This document shows, one piece after another, positions 34,035 to 43,330 of a stretch of DNA of 64,000 nucleotides. Source of the DNA: Streptomyces soli (lineage in GTDB: Bacteria; Actinomycetota; Actinomycetes; Streptomycetales; Streptomycetaceae). The position numbers and the translations under genes are program-made. Each line of letters begins with the position of its first letter. Positions within the stretch are counted from its first letter, which is position 1. Below the pieces are notes generated by a model that worked only from the letters and a program-made list of their open reading frames with translations, was not told the origin of the DNA and did not search any database. The DNA lies in contig NZ_RJVR01000258.1 in the NCBI RefSeq assembly GCF_003999195.1, positions 23,204 to 87,203 of the forward strand. The letters are read 5' to 3'.

Positions 34035-35837
34035 ATGGACCGTTCCCTTTCTCTCCCCCTTTCCTCCTCCGCCACCGTCGCCGTGGTCGGTCTCGGCACC
34101 ATGGGCGCCGGAATCGCCGAGGTCATGGTCCGTGCGGGCCACGAGGTCGTCGGCATCGACATCAGCGACGCCGCCGCCCGCCAGGCCGTCGAAACCCTGG
34201 AGGCGTCCACCGCCCGCGCCGTGCAGCGCGAGCGGATCACCGAGCAGGAGCGCACCGCGGCCCTCGCCCGCTTCCGTACGTTCCACGATCTGCAGGCCGC
34301 GGCCGAGGCCGACCTGGTCATCGAGGTCGTCACCGAGCACTTCGACGTCAAGCGTGAGGTCTTCACCGCCCTCGACGGGATCGTGAAGCCGGGTGCCATC
34401 ATCGCCACCGGCACCAACGCCCTGTCCGTCACCCAGCTCGCCTCGCACACCTCGCGCCCCGACCGCGTGCTGGGCCTGCACTTCTTCGCCCCCGCGCCGG
34501 CCATGAAGCTGGTCGAGGTGGTCTCCACCGTCCTGACCTCCCCCGAGACCACCGACACCGTCACCGAACTGGTCCGCGCCCTCGGCAAGGAGCCAGTGCC
34601 GGTCGGCGACCGCCCCGGCTTCATCGCCGACGGGCTGCTCTTCGGCTACCTCAACCAGGCCGCCGCGATGTACGAGGCCCGCTACGCGACCCGCGAGGAC
34701 ATCGACGCCGCCATGCGGCTCGGCTGCGGCCTGCCGATGGGACCGCTCGCGCTGCTCGACCTGATCGGCGTCGAGACCGCCCAGACCGTCCTGGAGGCGA
34801 TGTACGAGGCCTCCCGCGACCGCCTGCACGCCCCCGCCCCGGTGCTCAAGCAGCTCGCGGCCGCCGGGCTGCTCGGCCGCAAGTCCGGCCGCGGCTTCTA
34901 CACGTACGAGTCCCACGGCAGCGCCACCGTCGTCCCGGACGCCGAGACCCCGCAGGCCACCGGCACGGACACCCCCGGGCGCTCCGTCACCCGCGTCGGC
35001 GTCGCCGGCTCCGGCACGATGGCCACCGGCATCGCCGAGGTCTTCGCCAAGGCGGGCTACGAGGTCGTGCTCGCCGCCCGCACCCAGGACAAGGCCGACA
35101 AGGCCGCGGCCCAGCTCGCCAAGTCCCTCGACCGATCCGTGGCCAAGGGCCGGCTCACCCAGGAGCAGCGCGACGCGGCCGTCTCCCGGGTCACGGCGGC
35201 CGGCTCCCTCGAAGGCCTCGCGGACGTCGACCTGGCCGTCGAGGCGGTCGCCGAGGACCTGGCGGTCAAGCAGCAGCTCTTCGCGACCCTCGACAAGGTC
35301 TGCAAGCCGGGCGCGGTGCTGGCCACCACCACCTCCTCGCTGCCGGTCGTCGCCATCGCCAAGTCCACGTCCCGCCCGCAGGACGTGATCGGCATGCACT
35401 TCTTCAACCCGGCGCCCGCCATGAAGCTCGTCGAGGTGGTCCGTACGGTCCTCACCGCCGACGACGTCCACGCGACCGTCCGCGAGGTGTGCGGCAAGGT
35501 GCGCAAGCACGCCGTGGACTGCGGCGACCGGGCCGGCTTCATCGTCAACGCGCTGCTGTTCCCGTACCTGAACAACGCCGTGAAGATGGTCCAGGAGCAT
35601 TACGCGACCGTCGAGGACATCGATGCTGCGATGAAGCTCGGCGGCGGCTACCCGATGGGCCCCTTCGAGCTGCTGGACGTCGTCGGCCTCGACGTCTCGC
35701 TGGCCATCGAGCAGGTGCTGCACAAGGAGTTCCGCGACCCGGGGCTGGCCCCGGCGCCGCTGCTGGAGCACCTGGTGTCAGCCGGCTGCCTGGGCCGCAA
35801 AACGGGGCGCGGCTTCCGCGAGTATGCGCGGCGCTGA
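34035..35837 (+). CDS. Double-domain 3-hydroxyacyl-CoA (3-hydroxybutyryl-CoA) dehydrogenase
   Basis: A 600-residue NAD-dependent enzyme made of two full copies of a 3-hydroxybutyryl-CoA dehydrogenase. Each has a dinucleotide loop (GLGTMGAGIAEVMVRAG near residue 18; GSGTMATGIAEVFAKAG near residue 325), a HFFxPAPAMKLVEVV active-site region and a helical C-terminal domain with GLPMGPLALLDLIG or GGYPMGPFELLDVVG. It oxidises 3-hydroxybutyryl-CoA-type substrates in fatty-acid or polyhydroxybutyrate metabolism, feeding crotonyl-CoA to the neighbouring carboxylase/reductase pathway. The ATG at 34035 directly precedes the first domain. Confidence 0.93.
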   Translation: MDRSLSLPLSSSATVAVVGLGTMGAGIAEVMVRAGHEVVGIDISDAAARQAVETLEASTARAVQRERITEQERTAALARFRTFHDLQAAAEADLVIEVVTEHFDVKREVFTALDGIVKPGAIIATGTNALSVTQLASHTSRPDRVLGLHFFAPAPAMKLVEVVSTVLTSPETTDTVTELVRALGKEPVPVGDRPGFIADGLLFGYLNQAAAMYEARYATREDIDAAMRLGCGLPMGPLALLDLIGVETAQTVLEAMYEASRDRLHAPAPVLKQLAAAGLLGRKSGRGFYTYESHGSATVVPDAETPQATGTDTPGRSVTRVGVAGSGTMATGIAEVFAKAGYEVVLAARTQDKADKAAAQLAKSLDRSVAKGRLTQEQRDAAVSRVTAAGSLEGLADVDLAVEAVAEDLAVKQQLFATLDKVCKPGAVLATTTSSLPVVAIAKSTSRPQDVIGMHFFNPAPAMKLVEVVRTVLTADDVHATVREVCGKVRKHAVDCGDRAGFIVNALLFPYLNNAVKMVQEHYATVEDIDAAMKLGGGYPMGPFELLDVVGLDVSLAIEQVLHKEFRDPGLAPAPLLEHLVSAGCLGRKTGRGFREYARR

Positions 35838-36042
35838 GCCGTACGCGGGCGGGGCGGCCTCACGGCCGCCCCGGACTTCCCGCTCGAACGAGGAAACACG
35901 AACACGATGCAGTACGGTCCCCATGTGACTCCTCCCCAGGCACAGCCCGGGGCTTCTCACTCGGCCACTGACGTAGCCTCGTGGCGGACAAGCCCTGCCC
36001 GGTGCCTTGCGGCACGCCGCACACGCTAACAAGGAACGAAGG

Positions 36043-36810
36043 ATGGCCCAGCCCGTCAAGCCCGCCCGTACGTCCTCCGCCACGGCCCAGCGCCACCGCG
36101 TCCGCCAGGACTTGGCGGCCGCCGCGATGCACCTGTTCGCGAGCCAGGGCTACGAGGCCACGACGGTCGACGAGATCGCGGCGGCGGCGGGAGTCGCCCG
36201 GCGTACGTTCTTCCGGCACTTCCGGTCCAAGGAAGAGGCGATCTTCCCCGACCACGACGACACGCTCGTACGGGTCGGCGAGGTGCTGGAGTCGGCGGAG
36301 CCGCACGAGCACCCCCTGGACACGGTGTGCCGTGGCATCACGGAGGTCCTGCGGATGTACGCGGAGGCCCCCGAGGTCTCCGTGGAGCGGTACCGGCTGA
36401 CCCGGGAGATCCCCATCCTCCGCGAGCGCGAGATCGCCTCCGTCGCCCGCTACGAGCGGCTCTTCACGCGCTACCTGCTCGGGCACTTCGACGAGTCCGC
36501 CCACCGCGACGGCGACGACGACCCCCTCCTGGCCGAGGTCGCCGCCTCCGCCGTCGTCGCCGCCCACAACCACGTCCTCCGCCGCTGGCTCCGCGCCGGC
36601 GGCAAAGGCGACGTCGAAGCCCAGCTCGACCACGCCTTCGTCGTCATCAAGGACACCTTCGGCACCGGCATAGGCGGCGGTCGCGCCCTGCCTGCGGCGC
36701 CGCCCGCCACGGTCTCCACGACCGGCGAGGTCGTCATCGCGGTCGCCCGCACGAACGCCTCACCGGCGGAGGTCATGCGCACCATCGAGAAGGCCCTGAA
36801 GGGCGCGTAG
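36043..36810 (+). CDS. TetR family transcriptional regulator, candidate regulator of the ethylmalonyl-CoA genes
   Basis: A 255-residue TetR protein. The helix-turn-helix is VDEIAAAAGVARRTFFRHFRSKEEAI near residues 45-70, with the long-C-terminus form. It lies between two genes for C4 acyl-CoA metabolism, so an acyl-CoA ligand is plausible. The ATG at 36043 has an AAGG-rich ribosome site; an upstream in-frame ATG at 36007 would add 12 residues. A spacer of about 570 bases with hairpins separates it from the carboxylase/reductase gene. Confidence 0.88.
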   Translation: MAQPVKPARTSSATAQRHRVRQDLAAAAMHLFASQGYEATTVDEIAAAAGVARRTFFRHFRSKEEAIFPDHDDTLVRVGEVLESAEPHEHPLDTVCRGITEVLRMYAEAPEVSVERYRLTREIPILREREIASVARYERLFTRYLLGHFDESAHRDGDDDPLLAEVAASAVVAAHNHVLRRWLRAGGKGDVEAQLDHAFVVIKDTFGTGIGGGRALPAAPPATVSTTGEVVIAVARTNASPAEVMRTIEKALKGA

Positions 36811-36843
36811 CGGCCACACCAGCGGGTTGGGGGCAAGTCCGTC

Positions 36844-36917
36844 CCTCCCCCAGCTGGACGCTGGGAGGTGCCCCCAGGGCGGGACGGGTGGGCCCAACCC
36901 GCCCGCAGACGGCAACG
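36844..36917. repeat. Intergenic repeat module, copy 1 (inverted partner near 44.3 kb)
   Basis: Two adjacent modules: CCTCCCCC...GGGAGGTGCCCCC (about 36844-36875) and the 38-base segment 36880-36917. The latter matches the reverse complement of 44392-44429 at 33 of 38 positions, and the first module matches the reverse complement of 44282-44319 in outline. The pair thus flanks the ethylmalonyl-CoA/psd/pssA block in opposite orientation. The first module can also fold as an imperfect terminator hairpin for the TetR gene. Confidence 0.7.
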
Positions 36918-37099
36918 GCGAGCACCCCGACGGCGCCGATCCGTGGGCCCGAGGCACCGTCGCCGAGTGCGGATCCGTGGCCGGATCGGGCCGGCCTCCC
37001 CCAAAGCTTCCTCCCCCAACCGGGGACTCCGGGGCACAGCCCCGGGGGGCACCCGGATTGCTCAGGTGTGACGAGGACGTGCCATCTGCGCAAAATATT

Positions 37100-37136
37100 T
37101 GGCACGCAGTGTCTTGCCGGGTGGCACCGCGTGCCA
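37100..37136. promoter_or_regulatory. TGGCACGC / GCGTGCCA inverted repeat upstream of the carboxylase/reductase gene
   Basis: Eight-base arms at 37100-37107 and 37129-37136 are exact complements 21 bases apart, with a GGTGGCACC palindrome just inside the right arm. An AT-rich CAAAATATTT lies directly upstream, the most AT-rich stretch of the gap. It may be the operator or promoter region of the ethylmalonyl-CoA operon, perhaps bound by the TetR protein, leaving a leader of about 240 bases before the GTG. Confidence 0.45.
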
Positions 37137-37377
37137 TACCGTGAGTTCTGTCCGGGCGGACGGCGAGCAGAGACACGCCGCTCGCCGTCTGTCCCCAAAG
37201 GCCCGGACGCCTGCGTCACAGGCATTCACCCGCGCCACCGCGCGCTCTGGCTCGTCCCGTGCGACCGTCACGGATAGCAGCACCGCCGAACCGACGGCAC
37301 CACCAGCACCGAGAACACCCCGACGTTCCCTCAAGCGTCCAAACGTCACTACGTCGCGCTTCGCCGGAGGCCCCACC

Positions 37378-38715
37378 GTGAAGGACATTCTTAACGCGAT
37401 CCTCGCGTCCGACAGCACCGCCGCAGATTTCGCGGCCCTGCCGCTCCCCGAGTCGTACCGCGCCATCACCGTCCACAAGGACGAGGCGACGATGTTCGAA
37501 GGCCTGACCACCCGTGAGAAGGACCCGCGCAAGTCACTGCACCTCGACGACGTCCCCGTTCCCGAGCTCGGGCCGGGCGAGGCGCTCGTCGCGGTGATGG
37601 CCAGCTCGGTCAACTACAACAGCGTCTGGACGTCGATCTTCGAGCCGCTGTCGACCTTCGGTTTCCTGGAGCGGTACGGCAAGCTCAGCGAGCTGACCAA
37701 GCGGCACGACCTGCCGTACCACATCATCGGTTCCGACCTTTCGGGCGTCGTGCTGCGCACCGGCCCCGGCGTCAACGCCTGGCACCCCGGCGACGAGGTG
37801 GTCGCGCACTGTCTGTCCGTCGAGCTGGAGTCCTCCGACGGGCACAACGACACGATGCTCGACCCGGAGCAGCGGATCTGGGGCTTCGAGACCAACTTCG
37901 GCGGCCTGGCCGAGATCGCGCTGGTCAAGTCGAACCAGCTGATGCCCAAAGCGAAGCACCTCAGCTGGGAGGAGGCGGCGGCCCCCGGCCTCGTGAACTC
38001 CACCGCATACCGCCAGCTCGTCTCGCGCAACGGCGCCGACATGAAGCAGGGCGACAACGTCCTGATCTGGGGCGCGAGCGGCGGCCTGGGCTCGTACGCG
38101 ACGCAGTTCGCGCTGGCCGGCGGGGCGAACCCGATCTGCGTCGTCTCGTCCCCCCAGAAGGCGGGCATCTGCCGGGCGATGGGCGCCGAGGCGATCATCG
38201 ACCGCAATGCCGAGGACTACAAGTTCTGGAAGGACGAGCACACCCAGGACCCGCGCGAGTGGAAGCGCCTGGGCAAGCGGATCCGTGAGCTGACCGGCGG
38301 CGAGGACGTGGACATCGTCTTCGAGCACCCGGGCCGCGAGACCTTCGGCGCCAGCGTCTACGTCACCCGTAAGGGCGGCACCATCGTCACCTGCGCCTCG
38401 ACCTCCGGCTACAACCACGAGTACGACAACCGCTACCTGTGGATGAGCCTGAAGAGGATCATCGGCTCGCACTTCGCGAACTACCGCGAGGCGTGGGAGG
38501 CCAACCGCCTGGTCGCCAAGGGCAAGATCCACCCGACCCTCTCCAGGACGTACACACTGGAGGAGACCGGCCAGGCCGCGTACGACGTGCACCGCAACCG
38601 GCACCAGGGCAAGGTCGGCGTCCTCACCCTCGCACCGCAGGAGGGCCTCGGCGTGCGCGACGAGGAGCTGCGCGCCAAGCACATCGACGCCATCAACCGC
38701 TTCCGGAACATCTGA
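37378..38715 (+). CDS. ccr: Crotonyl-CoA carboxylase/reductase
   Basis: A 445-residue NADPH-dependent enzyme of the medium-chain dehydrogenase superfamily that reduces crotonyl-CoA and adds CO2 to give ethylmalonyl-CoA. The dinucleotide loop is WGASGGLGSYATQFA. Residues reported to hold CO2 in homologues have matches here: Asn in SSVNYNSVW, the Phe-Glu pair in WGFETNFGG and His in GSHFANYREA. The GTG at 37378 has a GGAGG site and is preferred; the open frame continues 93 codons upstream but with no family similarity. It opens the ethylmalonyl-CoA gene set. Confidence 0.96.
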   Translation: MKDILNAILASDSTAADFAALPLPESYRAITVHKDEATMFEGLTTREKDPRKSLHLDDVPVPELGPGEALVAVMASSVNYNSVWTSIFEPLSTFGFLERYGKLSELTKRHDLPYHIIGSDLSGVVLRTGPGVNAWHPGDEVVAHCLSVELESSDGHNDTMLDPEQRIWGFETNFGGLAEIALVKSNQLMPKAKHLSWEEAAAPGLVNSTAYRQLVSRNGADMKQGDNVLIWGASGGLGSYATQFALAGGANPICVVSSPQKAGICRAMGAEAIIDRNAEDYKFWKDEHTQDPREWKRLGKRIRELTGGEDVDIVFEHPGRETFGASVYVTRKGGTIVTCASTSGYNHEYDNRYLWMSLKRIIGSHFANYREAWEANRLVAKGKIHPTLSRTYTLEETGQAAYDVHRNRHQGKVGVLTLAPQEGLGVRDEELRAKHIDAINRFRNI

Positions 38716-38733
38716 ACGGGTCGGACACCAGAC

Positions 38734-40767
38734 ATGACTGAGCGTCAGAAGGATCGTCCGTGGCTGATGCGGACGTACGCGGGGCACTCCTCCGCGGATG
38801 AGTCAAACGCCCTGTACCGGCGCAACCTCGCCAAGGGGCAGACCGGTCTGTCGGTCGCGTTCGACCTCCCGACGCAGACCGGATACGACCCCGACCACAT
38901 CCTCGCCCGCGGCGAGGTCGGCCGGGTCGGGGTCCCGGTCTCCCATCTGGGCGACATGCGGCGGCTCTTCCAGGACATTCCCCTGGAGGAGATGAACACC
39001 TCGATGACCATCAACGCCACAGCCATGTGGCTGCTGGCGCTCTACCAGGTGGTGGCCGAGGAGCAAGGTCTCGACGAGGCAGCCATCGCCAAGCTGCAGG
39101 GCACCACCCAGAACGACATCGTCAAGGAGTACCTGTCGCGCGGGACGCACGTCTTCCCGCCGGTGCCCTCGCTCCGCCTGACGACCGACATGATCGCGTA
39201 CACGGTCAGCCGCATCCCCAAGTGGAACCCGATCAACATCTGCAGCTACCACCTGCAGGAGGCCGGGGCCACGCCGGTCCAGGAGATCGCGTACGCGATG
39301 TCCACCGCGATCGCCGTCCTGGACGCCGTCCGCGACTCCGGCCAGGTGCCGCAGGAACGGATGGGGGAGGTGGTCGCCCGAATCTCCTTCTTCGTCAACG
39401 CGGGCGTGCGCTTCGTCGAGGAGATGTGCAAGATGCGGGCCTTCACCCGCATCTGGGAGTCCGTCACCCGCGACCGCTACGGGATCGAGAACCCGAAGCA
39501 GCGCCGCTTCCGCTACGGCGTCCAGGTCAACTCCCTCGGCCTGACCGAGGCCCAGCCGGAGAACAACGTCCAGCGCATCGTCCTGGAGATGCTGGCCGTC
39601 ACCCTCTCCAAGGACGCCCGCGCCCGGGCCGTACAGCTCCCCGCCTGGAACGAGGCGCTGGGTCTGCCGCGCCCCTGGGACCAGCAGTGGAGCCTGCGGA
39701 TCCAGCAGGTGCTGGCCCATGAGAGCGACCTGCTGGAGTACGCGGACATCTTCGACGGCTCGCATGTCATCGAGGCGAAGGTGAACGAGCTGGTCGAGCA
39801 GTCCCTTGCCGAGATCGAGCACATCGAGGAGATGGGCGGCGCGATGGCGGCCGTCGAGTCCGGCTACCTCAAGTCGCAGTTGGTCTCCTCGCACGCCGAG
39901 CGCCGGGCCCGTATCGAGTCCGGCGAAGAGAAGATCGTCGGCGTCAACTGCTACGAGGGCACCGAGCCGAGCCCGCTCACCGCCGACCTGGACGCGGCCA
40001 TCATGACCGTCGACCCGGCCAACGAGGCACGGGTGGTGACCGCCCTTCACGAGTGGCGGGCGAACCGCGACGAGTCCCGGGCACGGAAGGCCGTCGAGGC
40101 CCTGAAGGCGGCGGCGGCCGGCACCGAGAACCTGATGGAGGCCACGGTGGAGTGCGCCCGCGCGGGCGTGACCACCGGCGAGTGGTCCTTCGCACTGCGC
40201 GACGTCTTCGGCGAGTTCCGCGCCCCCACCGGCGTGAGCAGCGCCCCCGTCGCGGTCACCGCCGAGGCCGGCACCCCGCTGGCCGAGGTCCGCCGCAAGG
40301 TCGCCGCGACCGCCGCCGACCTGGGCGTCGGCAAGCTGCGGCTGCTGGTCGGCAAGCCCGGCCTCGACGGGCATTCCAACGGCGCCGAGCAGATCGCCGT
40401 ACGGGCCCGCGACGCGGGCTTCGAGGTGGTCTACCAGGGCATCCGGCTGACCCCCGAGCAGATCGTCTCTGCCGCCGTCGCCGAGGACGTCCACTGCGTC
40501 GGGTTGTCCATCCTGTCCGGCTCGCACGCCGAACTGGTCCCGGACGTCCTCACCCGGCTGCGCCGGGCCGGCGTCGACGACGTACCGGTCATCGCGGGTG
40601 GCATCATCCCGCCCGCGGACGCTGCCAAGCTGATCGAGTACGGGGTCGCCGCGGTCTTCACGCCGAAGGACTTCGGCATCACGGAGATCATCGGCCGGGT
40701 CGTCGACGAGATCCGCCGGGCCAAGAAGCTGGGCAGTACAAGCACGTTTGATTCAGCGGAGGCATAG
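38734..40767 (+). CDS. Ethylmalonyl-CoA mutase (B12-dependent, MeaA-like)
   Basis: A 677-residue single-chain adenosylcobalamin mutase. The N-terminal barrel starts AGHSSADESNALYRRNL and FDLPTQTGYDPDHILARGEVG; the C-terminal cobalamin-binding domain has GKPGLDGHSNGAEQIA (DxHxxG lower-ligand His near residue 545) and LSILSGSHAELVP. Position directly after ccr identifies it as the mutase turning ethylmalonyl-CoA into methylsuccinyl-CoA rather than methylmalonyl-CoA mutase. The ATG lies 18 bases after the ccr stop. Five bases separate it from the MaoC gene. Confidence 0.95.
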   Translation: MTERQKDRPWLMRTYAGHSSADESNALYRRNLAKGQTGLSVAFDLPTQTGYDPDHILARGEVGRVGVPVSHLGDMRRLFQDIPLEEMNTSMTINATAMWLLALYQVVAEEQGLDEAAIAKLQGTTQNDIVKEYLSRGTHVFPPVPSLRLTTDMIAYTVSRIPKWNPINICSYHLQEAGATPVQEIAYAMSTAIAVLDAVRDSGQVPQERMGEVVARISFFVNAGVRFVEEMCKMRAFTRIWESVTRDRYGIENPKQRRFRYGVQVNSLGLTEAQPENNVQRIVLEMLAVTLSKDARARAVQLPAWNEALGLPRPWDQQWSLRIQQVLAHESDLLEYADIFDGSHVIEAKVNELVEQSLAEIEHIEEMGGAMAAVESGYLKSQLVSSHAERRARIESGEEKIVGVNCYEGTEPSPLTADLDAAIMTVDPANEARVVTALHEWRANRDESRARKAVEALKAAAAGTENLMEATVECARAGVTTGEWSFALRDVFGEFRAPTGVSSAPVAVTAEAGTPLAEVRRKVAATAADLGVGKLRLLVGKPGLDGHSNGAEQIAVRARDAGFEVVYQGIRLTPEQIVSAAVAEDVHCVGLSILSGSHAELVPDVLTRLRRAGVDDVPVIAGGIIPPADAAKLIEYGVAAVFTPKDFGITEIIGRVVDEIRRAKKLGSTSTFDSAEA

Positions 40768-40772
40768 AAGAG

Positions 40773-41276
40773 ATGCAGTTCGGACGCACGTACGAAGAGT
40801 TCGAGGTCGGCGCGGTCTACAAGCACTGGCCCGGAAAGACGGTCACCGAGTACGACGACCATCTCTTCTGCCTTCTGACCATGAACCACCACCCGCTCCA
40901 CATGGACGCGAACTACGCCGAGCAGACCACCGACTTCGGCAAGAACGTGGTCGTGGGCAACTACATCTACTCCCTGCTGCTGGGCATGTCCGTCCCGGAC
41001 GTGTCGGGCAAGGCGATCGCCAACCTGGAGGTCGAGTCGCTGAAGCACGTGGCGCCGACCTTCCACGGCGACACCATCTACGGCGAGACCACCGTGCTCG
41101 ACAAATGGCCGTCAAAGTCCAAGGACGACCGCGGCATCGTCTACGTGGAGACCAAGGGGTACAAGCAGGACGGCACCCTCGTGTGTGTGTTCCGCCGCAA
41201 GGTGATGGTCCCCACCGCCACGTACATCAAGGAGCGCGGCGGCGAGCAGCCCGGCCGCCCCGAACTCAACGCCTGA
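40773..41276 (+). CDS. MaoC family hydratase, candidate mesaconyl-CoA hydratase
   Basis: A 167-residue hot-dog-fold hydratase. The start QFGRTYEEFEVGAVYKHWPGKTVTEYDDHLFC carries the MaoC Asp and the later NHHPLHMDANYA the His of the family's catalytic pair. In the ethylmalonyl-CoA pathway a MaoC protein hydrates mesaconyl-C1-CoA to beta-methylmalyl-CoA, and the gene order supports that job. It is shorter than the two-domain alphaproteobacterial Mch. It is closely spaced with both neighbours. Confidence 0.9.
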   Translation: MQFGRTYEEFEVGAVYKHWPGKTVTEYDDHLFCLLTMNHHPLHMDANYAEQTTDFGKNVVVGNYIYSLLLGMSVPDVSGKAIANLEVESLKHVAPTFHGDTIYGETTVLDKWPSKSKDDRGIVYVETKGYKQDGTLVCVFRRKVMVPTATYIKERGGEQPGRPELNA

Positions 41277-41291
41277 GGAGACTTCAGACCA

Positions 41292-42512
41292 ATGAGCCGT
41301 CTTGCGCAGACCGACGGGCTGACGGATATCCAGCAGGAGATCATCTCCACCGTCCGCACCTTTGTCGACAAGGAGATCCTGCCGGTCGCGACCGAGCTGG
41401 AGCACAAGGACGAGTATCCGACCGAAATCGTTGAAGGTTTGAAGGAACTCGGCATCTTCGGCCTGATGATTCCGGAGGAGTACGGCGGCCTCGGTGAGTC
41501 CCTTCTCACATACGCCCTCACGGTCGAGGAGATCGCCCGTGGCTGGATGAGCGTGTCGGGCATCATCAACACCCACTTCATCGTCGCCTACATGCTCAAG
41601 CAGCACGGCACGCAGGAGCAGAAGGACTACTTCCTGCCCCGCATGGCGGCCGGCGAGGTGCGTGGCGCGTTCTCCATGTCGGAGCCGGGTCTGGGTTCTG
41701 ACGTGTCGGCGATCCGTACGAAGGGCGTGCGCGACGGCGACGACTACGTCATCAACGGCCAGAAGATGTGGCTGACCAACGGCGGTACGTCCAACCTGGT
41801 CGCGGTGCTGTGCCGCACCGACGAGGGCCTGTCCCCCGAAGAGGCGGCCGCCAAGCCACACAAGTCGATGACAACCTTCCTCATCGAGAAGGAGCCGGGA
41901 TTCGGCCCCAACCCGACAGTCCCGGGTCTGACCGTGCCCGGCAAGATCGACAAGATGGGCTACAAGGGCGTCGACACCACCGAACTGATCCTCGAGGACG
42001 TCAGAATTCCGTCAAACCGCGTCCTGGGCGGCCAGAGCGGCCGTGGCTTTTACCAAATGATGGACGGCGTCGAGGTTGGCCGGGTCAATGTGGCCGCCCG
42101 CGGCTGCGGCGTGGCGCGGCGCGCCTTCGAACTCGGCATCTCGTACGCCCAGCAGCGGCACACCTTCGGCAAGCCGATCATCGAGCACCAGGCCATCTCC
42201 TTCAAGCTCGCCGAGATGGCCACCAAGGTCGAGGCAGCCCACCAGATGATGGTCAACGCGGCCCGCAAAAAGGACTCCGGCCAGCGCAACGACCTGGAAG
42301 CGGGCATGGCGAAGTACCTCGCCTCGGAGTACTGCAAGGAAGTGGTGGAGGACGCGTTCCGCATCCACGGCGGCTACGGCTTCTCGAAGGAGTACGAGAT
42401 CGAGCGCCTCTACCGGGAGGCTCCGATGCTGCTGATCGGCGAGGGGACGGCCGAGATCCAGAAAATGATCATCGGACGACGACTCCTTGAGGAGTACCGC
42501 ATCCAGGGCTGA
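41292..42512 (+). CDS. Acyl-CoA dehydrogenase, candidate methylsuccinyl-CoA dehydrogenase
   Basis: A 406-residue FAD enzyme with the full acyl-CoA dehydrogenase fold: N-terminal helices (IISTVRTFVDKEILPVA), the flavin-binding strand AFSMSEPGLGSDVSAIRTK and WLTNGGTSNLVAV, and the C-terminal helices with GYGFSKEYEIERLYREAPMLLIGEGTAEIQ. Position in this operon indicates methylsuccinyl-CoA oxidation to mesaconyl-CoA. The start is 15 bases past the MaoC stop with a GAGGAGA site. Confidence 0.92.
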   Translation: MSRLAQTDGLTDIQQEIISTVRTFVDKEILPVATELEHKDEYPTEIVEGLKELGIFGLMIPEEYGGLGESLLTYALTVEEIARGWMSVSGIINTHFIVAYMLKQHGTQEQKDYFLPRMAAGEVRGAFSMSEPGLGSDVSAIRTKGVRDGDDYVINGQKMWLTNGGTSNLVAVLCRTDEGLSPEEAAAKPHKSMTTFLIEKEPGFGPNPTVPGLTVPGKIDKMGYKGVDTTELILEDVRIPSNRVLGGQSGRGFYQMMDGVEVGRVNVAARGCGVARRAFELGISYAQQRHTFGKPIIEHQAISFKLAEMATKVEAAHQMMVNAARKKDSGQRNDLEAGMAKYLASEYCKEVVEDAFRIHGGYGFSKEYEIERLYREAPMLLIGEGTAEIQKMIIGRRLLEEYRIQG

Positions 42513-42682
42513 AAGTCCTGATAATGTCGATTTGCCCGAGATAATGGTCACACCCAGTCATCACTTCTCGGCCATCGACTCGGCTGCTGGCTTGCCCAGT
42601 TGCAGGTTTGAACCGATACCATTCCTGTAAAGCCGCCGTCCCCAGAACCGTCTTGCGGCACCCTCCGCTACGAAGGTCTTCC

Positions 42683-43330
42683 ATGCCCCACAGCCATTCC
42701 TCTGCACAACGCGGCCGGGTCCGCCTCGCGCGCGGAGCGTCGCCGTGGCTCCTCCCGACCGTGGCCGCCGCAGCGGTCAGCCTCTCCCGCGCCCGCCGTT
42801 CCGGGCGCTGGGCGGCCGTGGCCGTACCCACCACCGCACTCGCTGCGGGCATGCTGTGGTTCTTCCGCGATCCCGAGCGGGAGATCGCCCAGGGCCGCGT
42901 CATCTCTCCGGCCGACGGCGTGGTGCAGAGCATCATGCCGTGGAAGGACGGGCGCACCCGCGTCGCGATCTTCATGAGCCCGCTGAACGTCCATGTGAAC
43001 CGTGCCCCGCTGGCGGGCGAGGTCACCTCCGTGGAGCACATCCCCGGTGGGTTCGTTCCGGCGTTCAACAAGGAGAGCGAGAACAACGAGCGCGTCGTCT
43101 GGCACTTCGACACCGAGCTCGGCGACATCGAGATGGTGCAGATCGCGGGCGCGGTCGCGCGGCGCATCGTCCCGTACGTGCCTGCCGGCACCAAGGTCGA
43201 GCAGGGCGAGCGGATCGGCCTGATCCGCTTCGGCTCCCGGGTCGACATCTACCTCCCGGAGGGCGTCGAGTCCGCCGTCGAGGTCGGCCAGACCACTGTG
43301 GCTGGGGTGACTCGCATTGACCGTGATTGA
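42683..43330 (+). CDS. psd: Phosphatidylserine decarboxylase proenzyme
   Basis: A 215-residue class II (archaeal-type) decarboxylase that makes phosphatidylethanolamine. The self-cleavage site that generates the pyruvoyl group is FGSRVDIYLP, Gly-Ser at about residues 184-185. A substrate-facing motif DPEREI and the GRVISPADGVVQSI and MSPLNVHVNRAP segments match the family, and one hydrophobic helix near residues 35-55 anchors it. The ATG at 42683 is preferred. It overlaps pssA at its 3' end. Confidence 0.94.
   Translation: MPHSHSSAQRGRVRLARGASPWLLPTVAAAAVSLSRARRSGRWAAVAVPTTALAAGMLWFFRDPEREIAQGRVISPADGVVQSIMPWKDGRTRVAIFMSPLNVHVNRAPLAGEVTSVEHIPGGFVPAFNKESENNERVVWHFDTELGDIEMVQIAGAVARRIVPYVPAGTKVEQGERIGLIRFGSRVDIYLPEGVESAVEVGQTTVAGVTRIDRD

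Noticed and set aside
37099..37377. 93-codon in-frame upstream extension of the crotonyl-CoA carboxylase/reductase gene
   Set aside because: The extension has no family similarity and lies across a likely promoter; the GTG at 37378 has a GGAGG site.
38803..40527. Long open frame antisense to the ethylmalonyl-CoA mutase gene (and similar ones antisense to 33936-35771, 7557-8603 and 5261-7468)
   Set aside because: Their translations are low-complexity Gly/Arg/Asp/Val-rich shadows typical of high-GC DNA, with no recognisable domain, while the opposite strand encodes a clear enzyme.
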